Shown: positions 11,088 to 26,000, counted from the first letter of the stretch. The stretch is DNA of 64,000 nucleotides from Cryptomeria japonica (GCF_030272615.1 NC_081410.1:128269640-128333639), one strand, 5' to 3'. Made by a program: numbers and translations. Notes: generated from the letters alone by a model not told the origin.

Positions 11088-14000
11088 GTACATATGTTCT
11101 TATCTTATTCTTTACTTTTTACTTCACTGTTTCATTTCTGATTTCTTTATGCAAATTTTTTTATTTTCCTGTGAGGTGTGTGATTTAGATGTCACGACCT
11201 AGGGCTATCTCTTACATTAAATTTATTTGAGATTTGTAACTGAACCTGACCTTGTTTATTGGGCGCGTCACATATAGGATCAGCTGTGGTAGTTTCTTTG
11301 GATTAAACATTCAACATTTTGTACAATTAAATATTTGACTGGAAATTTGAACATGGATCTCTACAATGGAAACTTAGATGATTCACCGCTTGAATTCATA
11401 CCAATTGGCTAGTTCTTGCTTGCACTTTAAAAATACATTGAAAATAAATACTGTGTCTTTCTTTCAATAATTGTGATTCCCCAGTCTGTAGAAGTGCTCG
11501 TTCTTGATTAGCTGCGCATTGAATTTGCCCCAAACTTTACAGCTTTTTTGGTTTTCCATTTGTGTAATAGAATTTCGTAATGCTCATTTGTTTGATTCCA
11601 CAATCATTATGGTAACGGATCAGGACATAATTTCAATAATTTCACCACAGTGAAATCTGCGTGTCAGGTCCGACCTTGAATTTTCTCTTTTGGATGGCAA
11701 TTTACCTTATCTGCTTCATATTTGTGATCAGTGAAGGAAAAAGTATTTGTTTTCTCAACGTAGATCATCTGAAACTATATGGCAGTATAGGTAAACATTG
11801 TCGGCATGACGCCTGTAAATTGAATGGATTAGTTTCTGCAGGAAAAAAGTTAAAAAAGAAAAATGTTGTAAATTCTTTTTCTGGCAAAACTGTGACAACT
11901 CTTTGATGATCAACGTTTTGGACCACACTCTGTGTTCCATTATCAGGATTTAAAAAGGTAATGGATTCTATAATTTAGAGATCCTTATATTATAGATAAC
12001 TCTGTGAAAACATCCAAGAGGGAAAATCACCTTCATAAAGGCTATAATCCCATGGGGTTCTAACCGAATCAAACACTAAATGATTACTGATGTTGCTCAT
12101 CCATAAGAGTTTGAATGATGGGAATCCAAGATTAATTTAGTACCAAGCCCTCATCTCTATTCAAGTTATCTGGCCAGTTTCAACAGCATTCCTGAGGCAA
12201 AGGTTGATTTTAAGGTCACAGCAAAGGCAAACATCAAAGGTTGGGTTTAAGGAAGAATATGTATTCACAGAATTTTTAGAGTTAACTGAGTTTTAATGGG
12301 TTTTCAGTTGGGTTACTGTGGCTGTAAGTACACCATGTTACTGCTTGATTGCAGCCTGAACAAACTTAATTTTAATGCTAGGTCACATCCTGATGGGTTA
12401 GCTTTTGAGTAGACTGGAGAACAGCAATGTTTTGAAATCAGTTGACTAATTGGCAAATGTTATCACTTTGCATGCTTAGCAGAAAACTATAGACACATTT
12501 ACGTCAGAAAATATTTTCTACATGTTTGATTCTTGAAAACAAGGTAACACTGTGTCATGACCCAATCCAAGTATTGAATGAAATGGCAGATCGCAAGACT
12601 TCATAATTTCATGGATAATAGAAACAATTGCTTGTTAACAGCAGTCGGATTTCTGTAGATCGATGGCAATAATGTTGACTTGGTGGTCAGCACCTCATTG
12701 GGGACTCGCGACATGGCTTAACTGCTTCTCGTGGGTTGGGTTAAATCTGGCGTTGATAGTTCAAACTTTTGGCGCAACGACAAACGATTCTAACAATTGG
12801 TATTAGAGCCTTGGGTCACGGGTTCAAGGCTCCCTTTAGTGGGTGCTGAAGGCTCAGTCAGTGCTGAGGGGGAGATTGTTGACTTGGTGGTCAACACTTC
12901 CTTGGGGACTTGTGACATGGCTTAACTGCCTCCTGTGGGTTGGGTTAAATCTGGTGTTTGTATCGGGCGTTGATAGTTCGAACTTTTGGCCCAATGGGAA
13001 ACGATTCCAACAATTAAGACTCATTGTTTGATCGACCTTTTTCCCATTTGGCAATAGCGGTTTCCTCTATAACAAGACGATTAGTTAGAAAAGAGAAGCT
13101 TATTTTATTAAAGAAACGTATCCTTAAGAGCAATATAAAAAAATGAAATCAAAGGGTGTATCGCTGGTCAAGACATCACTCTCTGCCCTTGGTCGAAACT
13201 CTCTTGATTGGTTAGTTTAGAGTCTTAACAATTTATTAAACTAGACAGTCCTCCAATAGCTACGTAAGATAGTAATTCTACAGCGATAGGATATAGGAGG
13301 ATGTTTTATGAAGATATGCATAATTAAGAAGATGCGATTACATTCTAGCAGCCTCAAGTTCTTATTGAAGAGGCACAAAATATTTTTATTAAATTAATAA
13401 CAATCTGATAATTTGTTCCATGGCCTTTGGGGACGGGGAGACGGGGGGACGTGGGGACGGGCTTCGGGGACGGGGGGACAAAGGGAAAAAGTTTGGGGGA
13501 TGGGTTTCGGGGACAGGGGGACTTGGGCCTGAGGGGGGGGAGCGCGTTTCCGTGGAACACCACAATCAAGATAATTACAATGAGTGGTAGTCAAAAAGCA
13601 GCGGTCACTAAGAAGAAGACACTACCTTAGAAGAAAGGGACGTGGATTATGGAAGGACATGACTCTTCCACTCCAATTAAGAGGATATATATTGGAGATC
13701 GGTATTCAAGGAGGGAGGAAGCAGTAAATAAATCAATCGAACAGCAGAGAATAAAAAGACAAAGGAACTATATATATATATATCAAAGTTCCTAGACTCG
13801 GACTCGGCTCTGACTCGGCAAGGCTGACTCGACTCGTGACTCGGCTCGGACTCGGCAATGACTCGGCAAAATAAGAAAACCCTTGAAATTTAGAGATTTT
13901 TAACGATTTAAAACTTGTTTCATACACCCATTATTGAATTAAGCTTAAAGACACTATAACATCATCAAATAGAAGCTAATTTGATCACATACATAAACAT

Positions 14001-17000
14001 ACATCCATCACATGCATAGAAATGTAAATTGTAGCTGAAGGAATTAGAAAACATAGATATATAGAGTTATAAATGTTGTCCAATGTATATAAAATCCATG
14101 ACTTCAAATGTTCCCAAACATATATGTAACTGTAAAGTGTAAACAAAAACAAGTCTATGGCTCAGGCTCTGGCTCAGCCTCGTCTATCTGCCTCCTAGAA
14201 AGGCATCTAAGGTAGGTCCTGGATGACTGAGTAGCCATAGTTTCTGCCTGTGATGTGCCAGTCTGAGTAGCCATAGGTGTTGGGGACGAGGGGACGTGTT
14301 TCCGGGACGGGGGGACCAAGGGCCTAAGTTTGGGGACGGGGGGGGTGGCGGGGTGGTGGTGCTGATATAGTTATACATATACATATAGTACTTGAAAAAC
14401 TAGTTTTGAAAAGATGTATGACAGTAATACAGTATAAGAATTACATTTTCAAATGAGACTATAGGAAATTTGAAATACTAAATCTAAATACCAATTACCA
14501 AGATTTCTAAGTTGTGTTGTTATATGGAGCCTAATCAGAGTCAGAGGTTAGATTTTCCCTACTTCTATCGGCGCGGTTTCCCCCTATATTTTTCAACGGG
14601 GGTTTGGGGGCAGCGCCCCTTGCGCGTTCCCTGTCGCGATACAGGGCGGGGTCGAGGGGCAGCGCCCCGCGAGGCCAAAAATACTTTTATTATTTTCTAA
14701 AGGCGTCGGGTGTTATAAGAAAGGGAAATGGCGAAAAAAGTCATTAAAAAATGTTATGATTTTTTTTTATTTTTTACTGCACTTTATTAAGTGACTCCAG
14801 CCGGGTCACGACCCTCGGACTCGGCGAGTCAGGGAATGATTCGCTTGACTCGGCGAGTCAGGCGAGTCACACCCTCTGACTCGTCCGAGCCCGGGTTAGG
14901 GTCACCGTGACCCGGCAGGGGTCACCCGGCCCGCTGACTCGCGTGACTCGCGTGACTCGCCGCGAGTCACGGAACTCTGATATATATATATGATTGTCTT
15001 TTTATTCTCTGCTGTTTCTTTTATATATATAGTTACACCTCTAACCATCTTACATCTCTTATTTGAAAGGAATTTGTGATTTTAGGGCAAAAACTAGGGC
15101 ATTTTCAAAAGGGGACATTATAAATGGTATCAGAGCATGATCCTGCCATCGTGCATGGTAAAGATGAATCAATGAATCATTCTAGTCAATAAGAATGAAT
15201 CTAACAATATGTGTATTCGTGTTTATGCTCCGTGTTTGCATATATATCTGTTGATATTAATTAGGGAAGGGCGGATTCATATTGCCTTGGGCAACATTGG
15301 AATCCGCCCAAATAAGGTCTGGCCCCTCTTCCCTCCAACGTGGCCCTATTCCCCATGCTATATCAAATAAACACTCAGCGCACTATCCAATAGGGCCGAC
15401 CCTACTAACAAGGCAGATAAAAGGAAATAATTAAAAGTTTAATTATTGAAAAGCCGACCTAGTTAAGGAGTTCGCTCCATATAAATAAAAGATCAAGATT
15501 CATTTGTTATACAATCAAGTCAATTAAGCTCCTTCATCTTATGCGAAAATCGTCATATTTGCCTAAGTGCGAACTTCAGTCTTCTGCAACTACAGCAACC
15601 TTCATCTATCATTAGGAGGTGCGAAATCCATCTTGAGGTGTTGGCAAATTCAGTGAATGCACAGCGAACTGATTGGAGATCTGCTATTCATACACACGCA
15701 GCAAGGACTACCATTTATGTATACCAAGCGAACTGCTTAAAGGACTGCCATCTAGGTCATACACAGCGAATTCTTTGGAGGCCTACAATCTAGGGTAATG
15801 GAGCAGCAGCATCTATCCTTCATATGACATCAAGTGATTGTTGAAGGCAGTCACCTCATACCTCTTGTGACAGCAACATCTGAACCTGCAAATACATGAG
15901 ATAAGTGTTGTAATGATTACATAACTATAATCCATAATCAGATCTAAGGATCTTTTCTGGCTGGGTTTTTCCTCCTAGGAGGTTTTCCCAGGGTAACTGT
16001 GTCTTGCTGTTAATTTGTTTATTTCTATGTTGTCATTTTCTTTCAGGTAAACAAACTAAATCTAAATTTCTAAGTTATGTCAATCTGAAAGTGTTAAAAT
16101 TAACAATATCCATGTGTATGCTTCGTGTTTTCATGTGTATGCTACGTGTTTGGTTCATACCTGATTTGTTTCCAGCATGTCTACTCCATACGATTACTTT
16201 ATGCTTGACAATTATGAAATTTCTCAAGTATAAGATCTCTTGATATTGTCAAACAGAAATAATCTAGATTTACAAGAAATAAGGTGTTAAGTTTTGCATT
16301 TCTTAACAGCCACCAAGGTTTCTAATGCAAATATAAAGCTCTGCAGTATGTTAGCATCCAGAAGAGTTAAAATACACAGTCCTATAATGAGGGCAATCTA
16401 TTTGTTCCCATGTCTTATATATCTCTAGTTACTCATTCACATCTCAATAGAGCACATTGTAGACTACTTAACCCTATGACACTGTTTGAAACTTTAAACA
16501 GGATACCCATAGCCTTACATATAAGAAACTTACAGAGGTTGTGTGCAATATCACACTAAAGAACCTCCAATTGAGGAAAAAAACTTATCTTTTTAGTGCG
16601 TATCAGATACATGCTGCTCCTAATCATGCAAAGCACAAGCATGAGAACAAAATGATTCATTATTTATAACAGGACTATCTATGTGTGACTGAACATAGCA
16701 ATCCATCACCATGTGAAGCTTCTTTTCAAATATTATACAGTCTAACTCATAAAATAGGGAGGATTCCTTTTTCCTACATTGACCCCCCAAAAATAAAACA
16801 CAACTAATTCCTCGTTGACGCAATAGGGGAAAATTGAATTTTGATTTACAATGCTATTGCCAGGTAGCCTATGATCTTCCTCTCAGCGGATGGGAGAAAA
16901 CTTATCTTAAAACTAATTAATAGGTAACTTGAGACCAAATTTGCAACTTGATGTAAGAAACCAAATATATTGTAAATTCTCAAGGAATTGGTTTAAGATC

Positions 17001-20000
17001 CTTCCATTGCAAAAGATTGGATAGTTAATTATGATAAGGTTCCTTTAAAGCTTCATCGAATCTATCGTTCTGTTATGGAGGGGAGATGTGGGCATATAAG
17101 GAAAGCAATTAGCTTGATGGTCCATTTGAGTTGAGTAACCTTGAGTGGGGCCGGGAGGCCGATTGATGGATGTCATTCCACGCTCCTGGGCTTGATGGAT
17201 AAGCTCAAGGCGCCTTGTATGATCTCCCGTGGTGCTTCATAATGTGGATAGGTTGTTGGGTAAAGTCTGAAGGGAATCCACATCACATTATGTAAGATGA
17301 TTAAGATAATGTCTCTCACCCTACTAGGAAAGATTAATCTTATATCTAACATGATTGAGGGGTCTCAATTGAGATCTAATTGGTAAAGTTATACCTCCAA
17401 CCATCTTACATTTCTTATTTGAATGGAATTTGTGATTTTAGGGCAAAAATTAGGATCAATTGAATTATACAGGCTCCACTTGGTCAATGGAAGACAGAAT
17501 AGAACATGTAGATATGAAGGTACCAATAGGTATCAAATTTATCCGCTTTAAAGAAGATAACTAGTTGAATTGGTCCTTTGATGATAAATGAGGCTTACAC
17601 TCCAAGTTTATTGGATTGTTATTTGAAATTATAATATTTTTGGCTTAAGGTAGGTGCATATTCATAAATTTTTAGAAGAAAACATAATTTTCCTTATTTT
17701 ACTGTGTGCTGCCTGTATCTTAACACTGTATCTGAAAGTGTTGCAGTTGTTTTTGTCTCTTTTAAGCTCTAGACTTAAATGCTAGCTATTTTCAGCAACA
17801 TCATTAAAGTTGGTCAATTAATATTAATCTACTTCTATTTTCTAACTGGCTTCTGATATGTATTTTATAATCAAGTGTTAAGAGTTGTAGAATAGAATTG
17901 GTGCACCATTTTAGTGGACTCCCGTGCATTATAATGCCTTTCTGATGCGCATCAAGGGGTTAAGTGCTTAAACTTGAGCATGGCATGAACTAAGTTTTGC
18001 CCTTAGTAGTTTTTGGTTAGCACTCAAGCTTTCAAATATGTACTTTTCAACCACAAACATTGCTGAAACATTTGATGTTGGATGAGGCTTTTCATCAAGA
18101 CAATGATTCATACCAATCAGATTTGGAATGTATTCCCACCTCCTTGATTCTACAGTGCTTCTTTAATGCTATATCCTTATTTAAATACCATTCCTAGGAT
18201 TTTGGGGCTATTTCTTAGCTCTAGGTATCCACTTCTTGCATTCCTATGTTTTTAAATCTCCCCCTCCTCCTCACCCTACCCTTTGCTCACCAGGTACTGG
18301 GTGGAACATAGGCAAATCCTAAAACAGGATTTACAAAGTTGTGACTACACCTGGTAGGAAGGAACAAGGGTGTAGGGGCACAAGGGCCATTTAAAGAGAA
18401 CAGGGCGAAAATCTCAAGCAAGGCTATGATACCAACTAATATGGCTAGAGACAAATCAATGTGAGAGAGTCTGAGACTCTGAACATAGGTCCAAATCTGA
18501 AGCCAAATAAACTATAACGTAAGAAATATGGATGTGCATTTCCTTGAACGTTTGACTGTATTGGTATGTATTTTTTAGATTTTGAACACTTGCTTCAATA
18601 AATGAAAATAATCAAGGGTATTTTATATTTGAGAGTTCTTCTTAGATAAAAGATACCTTATAATCAAGAATGTCTAAGGTTGTTAAATATTTCAGGTGGC
18701 ACTTAGATGGGATTTGTGATTCACTTTCAAATCTCAACTCTAACCTTCAATCTTTAACTGCTTTTCAGGCAAGTTAACTGAGAAACACTTGATTTTTTAC
18801 CAAGCAGATTGAATATCAGAAATAGCTTAAAAAAACTTGGAAATATTCCCCAAGAATTCCAGACATGACCTCATTAAACTTGGAATCAGAGGTTGCAAAT
18901 AACTTTTTATGACGTCAAATTCAGGGAGGCTTAGATGTTAAAAAATGTATACCTAAATTTTGCTTATCGTACAACAAAGCTTTGAACAATACAGTTTAAA
19001 TAGCTTTAAAGGTTTTTAGGAAGCTGCAAAACCCGGTCCTCATGCATTTTGGCAGCAGTGTTTATAGCGATCCTTAATCTATAGGACCTGTTTTAACTTT
19101 TACTGTATTGAATCTATGTATACAATCTACCAGGAGATAAGAAATGATTAAGCACTTTAATCAATTTTTGTTGTTTATGAGGCCAAAAAACTTGTATACC
19201 TGAATATCATATTCATTTTATATCATTAGCACAAATATATTTTTAGGTCTGAATAGGAATTCTGATATAAATTGCTTTCAGTGTATAGATACATCCTGAT
19301 CTTTTGTTCTAGGCTTCTCTAACTGGTACTTTTCCATTATTTCATGCTGTGATCCAGGAACTACATGACTTAACAGTTGTCAGGTATGAAAGGTCTGCTG
19401 GTGTAGCTATACTACATATCAATCAAAACTCTTTTTCATGGTGATGCAATTAGGATGAATGAAGCCTCAAAAGAATTCAATATGTTATTTCTATTGCTAT
19501 TTGTATAGCTGTGGTTGTATGATTCTTGGTTTGATATTTTAGTTCTGCCTAAGTTGCTACCTTCCATAATTAGCATGAATGTGGAATATGAGAAATATAA
19601 TCACACAGTAATCTACATTTTTTACCTTTGCAGTTGATGATTGTTTATGTTGCTAGACTTAGCATGTAAGGACTAGGAAAGCACAAGTATTCTTATGAGT
19701 GCATATTCTTTCAAATCGTTTGGTCTGTTGGCTAAATTTTGTCTCTTTATGCTAAAGGCGCAGACTAAAGCACCAAGTATCATATTTACGTAAGACTATT
19801 TAATTTTCATTTGTCATTATAGCTTTTGTTTTAGTTTTGAAACAAAACTCAGAAAGCTATATATTTGCCCCTGATGTAAAAGTAGAACCATAGTTGTTGC
19901 AAAGAAGGTTAGCTATAATTATGTCAGTAACAGAAGCCTGTTTGAAGTTTATATCTTTTCTAGTTTTCACTAATGGTTGTCTTTGGTGTTCTGAAGAAAG

Positions 20001-23000
20001 GAACAAGACGATGTCGTATATCATTCTAAAACATATTGTTCCAGGGAAAGAAGCAGGATAGCTTGGAAAATTATTGATGAGGTAACCATCAGATACTATC
20101 AAATCTATGTAAATTGATAAGCAGCCTCTGCAATGTGGCTCTAATGTTTACTATTTTTGTAACAATCTTTTAGATGCCAACATAAATATTATCACTTAAT
20201 AAATTTTGTTTCAATTTGTTTGGTATAGTATTTGATGCCATTTGTGGAAGAAGAGAATTACAACCTCTCAAAGACCTGTCGGCTTCATGCAGCAAATGAC
20301 ATGTTTAGAGAACAAGAGCTACACAAGGATCATTTACGAGTTAATGAATGGCAGTGTGGCTTTTGCCAAAAAATATTTCTTTCAGAGAATTATCTTGAGC
20401 AACATTTTGACAATCGTCACCAAAATCTTCTGAACATTGTAAGTCAATATGCTCATTAGAGATATGAGAAACTCATATTACTAGCTCTGGCCTTTTTAAT
20501 GGTAGGCACAGTTACTTTCAGATCATTATATATCAATAGATTTTATATTAATCAACTAGATGCTCTAAACAATTCAGATTGACTTTTTTGTCAATTCCAG
20601 AGAATTATATAAATTGAATGTAGCCCTATTTGTTTTGTTATGGCAATGTTCACATTAAATTAGTTATATTCACTATCTCAAGACAAAACAAATACATATC
20701 AGGGCTTTAATGGTTAAATAACAAACCAAGTTAACCTTGTGTACATTTATGACACTCTTATGAGCTGAAGTTATTAACTATAATCAATTCTGGATGGGCC
20801 AGTGCTGTTCCCTTAGCTTGTTGACAGCACATTAGGAGAGTTGATGTTTTTAATCACACCATAGAATTCGATTTTGATTGCAATTAATAAAGAGGACATG
20901 AAAATTCCTAAGTTACCAGTTCTGGTTTGGTTTGTGGATTTGGCCAATTTTTTTTTGGGTTTGGGTTAGTCCATACAAAAATGAAAATTGTATAAAAATC
21001 ATAAATATATACACATTTCCAGCAGTAATCAGTTCAGAATACCTCATAGCATCATATACTAAACAAACTGCCATAAAGATAAAAAATACTACAATGTCAG
21101 TTACTCAAAAACGTGAATGTCATGATAAGATATTTATTGTTTAAACTTATATATTAAATTTAACAATAATAATGTCAATAAGCAGCCTTCAGGCTTGAGC
21201 GTCATATGGGTCTTCAAAATAATAATAATACAGGTACTAGTATAAAACTAGTTTATTTGTCTTTCAAATGCTTTAGAAGTTGCTTTTAGGGTTAAGGATT
21301 TTTTTATAACTTTTTATCCATCACAGTCAAGGACAAAGATGGATCCACATAGCAAATGCTGCGGTCCGATCAATTCTGCAGCCAGAACAATCCAGATCCC
21401 AAACTGGGTGCTGATCAAACCTGGATCTTTGGCCCCTGTGCAGCAAACTGGTAACTTAGGGTAATTCTAGTAGACTCTTTTCAATTATAGGGCGGTCGTT
21501 GTATTGCACTCTACTGAGGCTTTTGTCCCAGCGCTGAGGACTACCTGTATATATATAACTTGTGCTGTGTGCTTGATATATATTCATGAATACGAGTTCT
21601 TAGGTATAGGCTTGGGTGGAGATAACCCTGTTTCTGCTTTTGATTGCAAACATTTGCCAGTCCAGTACGTCTCTTTTGTCAGTCATGGGCATTAGTATAA
21701 ATGCTATTTTTCATTCCAGTAGTTGTGGCCACTACTTTAAATCACTGCTTTCATTGTTTTCTTGGATGTTTTTTCAATTTGTTCTTTTGGAAGATGGATA
21801 AACACAATTGATGTGTAGATTAGTTCTAATTAGGTAGTTAAATGATGAAAGTTTTTCTATATGAAGTGATTGTCAATTTACTTGTTTTATCTTAATTAAA
21901 ATCTGCTCATCTTGCTCAACTTGAATTTGTCTGGGAATTTGTAAATGTGGGATTGAGACCATTCTATGTTTTCTCAAAAAATGTTTGAATTGTATCTTTG
22001 TTGTGCATTTATGAACATTTTTTTGCAGTAGGTTAATTCTCAAATTTTTCTTTATTTGTTTGTCGAAGTTGGAATTTGATAGTAACTCCTAGTGCTTTAT
22101 GTGCATTTGGAATAAGAATATAAGGCAAAACTGAAACTGGGTGCAGAGCCGGGGTAATTGCTTGGCAGATATGTGTGGTGCATTACACTGTGATGTTATG
22201 GACAAATCCAAGCCACCGAAGACAAAATGCAATCTTGCTGCTGTGGACAAGAATCACCATCTCTGTGAGGTTTTGATTGGCTACCATCCTAGATAGGTTT
22301 CATTGTTTTTTATATGAATGCCTTTATACTCCAGCAAAATTGTCTTCGTAATGAGATATTTGTTCTGCAGAGCCTTGCAAATAGTTGCTTCCCTCCCACT
22401 GAGGGCCCTTCTGCAAGGAGACTTCATGGTATGGTTTCCAGATAATTTTCTTATGTTTTATTCTTGAAAAAATAATTAATCAGTCAAACATAATTAAATT
22501 CCAGATTTCCTTAATAGGTTTCTGCACTTTATCTGCAACTTTTTTTTTGTGTGTAATCTTTGCTATTTGTTGTCTTAGCAAAAATACTCCTCAGTTGTAA
22601 TAAGGAATTGTCCTTCAAAACAATTAGAAAAAACTAATTTTGTTCTCAGTTTCATATACAGCTAGAATGTAAGTTCTAGTGTAATGAGGCAAGGATTGTT
22701 TGATAGGTTGCATATCACATGTCTGTTAAAGTATCAAGGTTTCACATTAATTGATTTGTTAATGCATAATGAAAAAATTTGACACATACAAGTTACAATC
22801 TATCATTCCCCAGCCCAGAAATTCTTCTTATGAGTCAGTCCTACTATAATCTCGGTTGTAAATCCCTTGACATCCTATACTCTCATTTACATATTATCAT
22901 AGAACATTGATTCTTGTTGTATTGGATAAAGTGATTCTTTATTTTGTCTTTTCATAGGGTCTTCTCTGCAAATGATATTCTTGCAAATTTAGATGAAATA

Positions 23001-26000
23001 CTTCACAGACTTCAAGTTATTGTTGATGTATTTGAAGTAGGTTTCTTTGACAATTGTAAAAAAAAAAATATTCCCTTTTTGTCACTTTGATCGTTGACCT
23101 TTCTTGCGGCTTGATATAATAGTCTCTATTTCCATTGAAGTGGCATATTCACTCAGATTGAAGGCCATCTAATCCATTAATTGATAGTTTGTCTAATAAT
23201 CATTGTCTTTTTGATAGCTTTTTCATCAGCAGATATGCTTAGGTCTAAGTGCACATGGTGGTCTGTTCATGTTTTTTATTTTTATAAAGCATATCCTGAC
23301 TGATTGAAATGTTTATGAATAATTTCTGCCATTTTTTTTTGATCTGTAACTTAGGCATAAGGGATCCGTACCCCATATAAGTGATTATAAAATGAACTTG
23401 ATAAAGTGTGTGCCCTTGCCAAGGGGTGCATAATCTACTCTACTTATCCATCCATCATGATGGATAGAATAAATATAACTTATACCAATAAGAATTCTAC
23501 TCCCTGTTGTAATGATGTAACTTGAGGTCAGAGCACAGGAAGGCCCAATGCTTTTAATCTATGGTTTTCCTCCTCCAAACCACTTAAGATTTGGTTTCAC
23601 CACCACATTTGGTGCGAGACAGAAGTTGCATTTTGTTGCTAGCTTCCACACTTTTGTTGGTATTCCTTCTCTTTTTCAGTATTGTTTGCCATTTGTTGCC
23701 TCTATCTCCATCATTTAGATCCTTCAGAGGTCGAGGTGGAGCAAGAGAAAGATGCTTCAGTCCCTGTGATGTGGGACCCCTCAACTATTGTTGTAGAGCC
23801 TGAATGTTGTTTGATTGCTGATTCAGAAGTGACCGTAGGAGAGGGCCTTTGAGAAGTTTCACCGCAACTTTTTGCTCAATCCAAGCAGCAAGAGTTGCGC
23901 AGCTGAGGCGATTTCTGGTCTACCTTTGGTTCTAGAGAAAGCTCCTCAACCTTCCCCTCGTTGTTCTTCCTGGTATCATTTTTTGGAGAGGAATCATTCC
24001 TCTTTGTGGAATTCACAAAAGTATAATGTTTAGGGGAAGCATTTGTAATGCCCCTTTTGTAAATGCCCTAGTTTTTGCCCTAAAATTACAATTCCAAGTA
24101 ACTTTCCTACTAGGGTTAGGAAAATAAACTCAATCATAAGATATGTCTAATTTATTGGGGAAATTCAACCATAGGGAAGCTAGAATAAGGTGAATTGATA
24201 GGGTGCCCTAAAGATTCTCTACCCTAGGCCCAAGAGCAGATATACCATCCCTCTTGGCCTCATGTGGCCCTTGCCATCCTTATGAGGTGGTGTACCTTGT
24301 GAGGTGTCCTATAACTGTTCCCCTTCATCATGATATCCTTTTCCCCTTCCTATGATTTGATTTCTTAGCATAGTGATCCACCATGATAGAGGGTTGGGGT
24401 GTATTTACAATAAGGTGTCCCGGAAATCCTTCCCTTCTAGGCGCAAGGGCAGCACTCCCTGCACCCCCTTGGCCTCATGGGACCCCTAGTCACCACCATG
24501 AGGTGCTGTACTTAGAAGAGGATCCCAATGCTGTTTCTCCTGCTTGTAAGTCCTTAAAATCTCTAACATGGCTAATAACATTTTATCAAAACATACAAAG
24601 AGTCCTCCCCTCCCCCCCACCCTACAACACACACAGAGACAGACAGAATATATATATAAGCAATCATTTTCCTATACTGTATACACATTATTCAGCAGTG
24701 ACAATCATAAACAGATTCATCATGCTGTGTACATTGCAAGGAAACCAGTATTGAAAGTCCCACAAAGGGGAAGAACAAAGATAAAATATTGAAAGATACA
24801 AAACAACAGGGAACCACCAAAACTAGTGGTCAAGAAATAGGCACAAATAGCTAAGAAAGGGGAATAGAATCTAATGGAAGTAAACATAAGTTCTATAGGC
24901 AAATTGAAGTGATGCTTGGTGCTTTTGAATATTTCACTATTTTATTTGATTCAAAGGGAGACAAATAAACACTATTCCAAGGTGGTCCTTGGTCTATCAA
25001 TAGAATGGGGCTGTTTAATAAGTATTGGTTTAAGGATTTTGATTCCTTAATTTTCAGGGAAGATTTGTTTCATCTTTTAGAGGACTTCATGATGATATTG
25101 AAAATATTTCTATGCTTTATAAGTTAATAGTTTATACTGGATTCTAGTATGCAGTATGATTATGTATGCTATATTGTTTCTTAATCTTGACTTGGAGAAT
25201 CTACTCCCAGAGAAGATATAGATTATACATGGGACTTTCTGGTTAATTAAGAAAACACTCCTTTCAAATGTTTCCAGTTCTTCGAATGCTAATAATTCTA
25301 AATTATACAAGACATATACGTGGATAATCGCTCTTCACTGCATGCATCATTTCTAAGTGCAAAATGATTTTATCTGATGGATCACATTGAGGACACTTTA
25401 AAACATGTCAATACTCTTTGGTCACTAACTTCACATGTTAATACAACACCTAAAGTAAGTGCTTTTGTTACCATGTTTTCTTCAATATAGACATTAACAA
25501 CAAATAGAAAATCTTTGTCTAAGGCGCTTTCATTGTTATATAAGGGAATGACTATTAACGGTATTGCAAACAGACATAAAAAAGTGCTGATGATTTTAGC
25601 CCCATGACAGGAACCTCATTGTTGCCAAAATTTGGTAAGGGAAGTGTCTGCAACAGAAGAGTAGTACTATAGGATTTGCATAGATATAGTTTACAAATGA
25701 CAGAGGATCCTTGTCATTCAGAATGATGGCTGTTGTTCAATGAGTGCCAAGTAAGGAGAAGAAATTAATCATGTTTTATAGATTTTATAACCACATCTTT
25801 TGTAACAAGAACACTTATAGTTGTTGAGGATGGCATTTGAAGACTTGTCAGAGTGCTTGAAAAACTTGATAAAAAATTTAATATAACTGATAAAATTTCT
25901 TACTTGGAATATGCATGAATTTATCCTTAAAGGAAAAATTTTTAGTTGTTAAATTAAGCAAAGTAAGTTAGTTGTAATTCTGGTTCCTGAAACAAAACTT

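Noticed and set aside
13354-13630. Gly- or Pro-rich open frames
   Set aside because: Composition artefact of the GGGGAC block.
18423-18434. Primer binding site of another minus-strand LTR element
   Set aside because: GCTATGATACCA has one mismatch and no TG..CA boundary or LTR beside it; kept only as a hint.
20232-20459. A separate 75-codon C2H2 gene
   Set aside because: It is exon 4 of the larger gene: splice sites flank it at 20228 and 20439, and the last codons of the open frame are intronic.
23584-23803. Overlapping 66-70 codon frames on opposite strands
   Set aside because: No similarity to known proteins and no splice context; likely internal sequence of a decayed LTR element.
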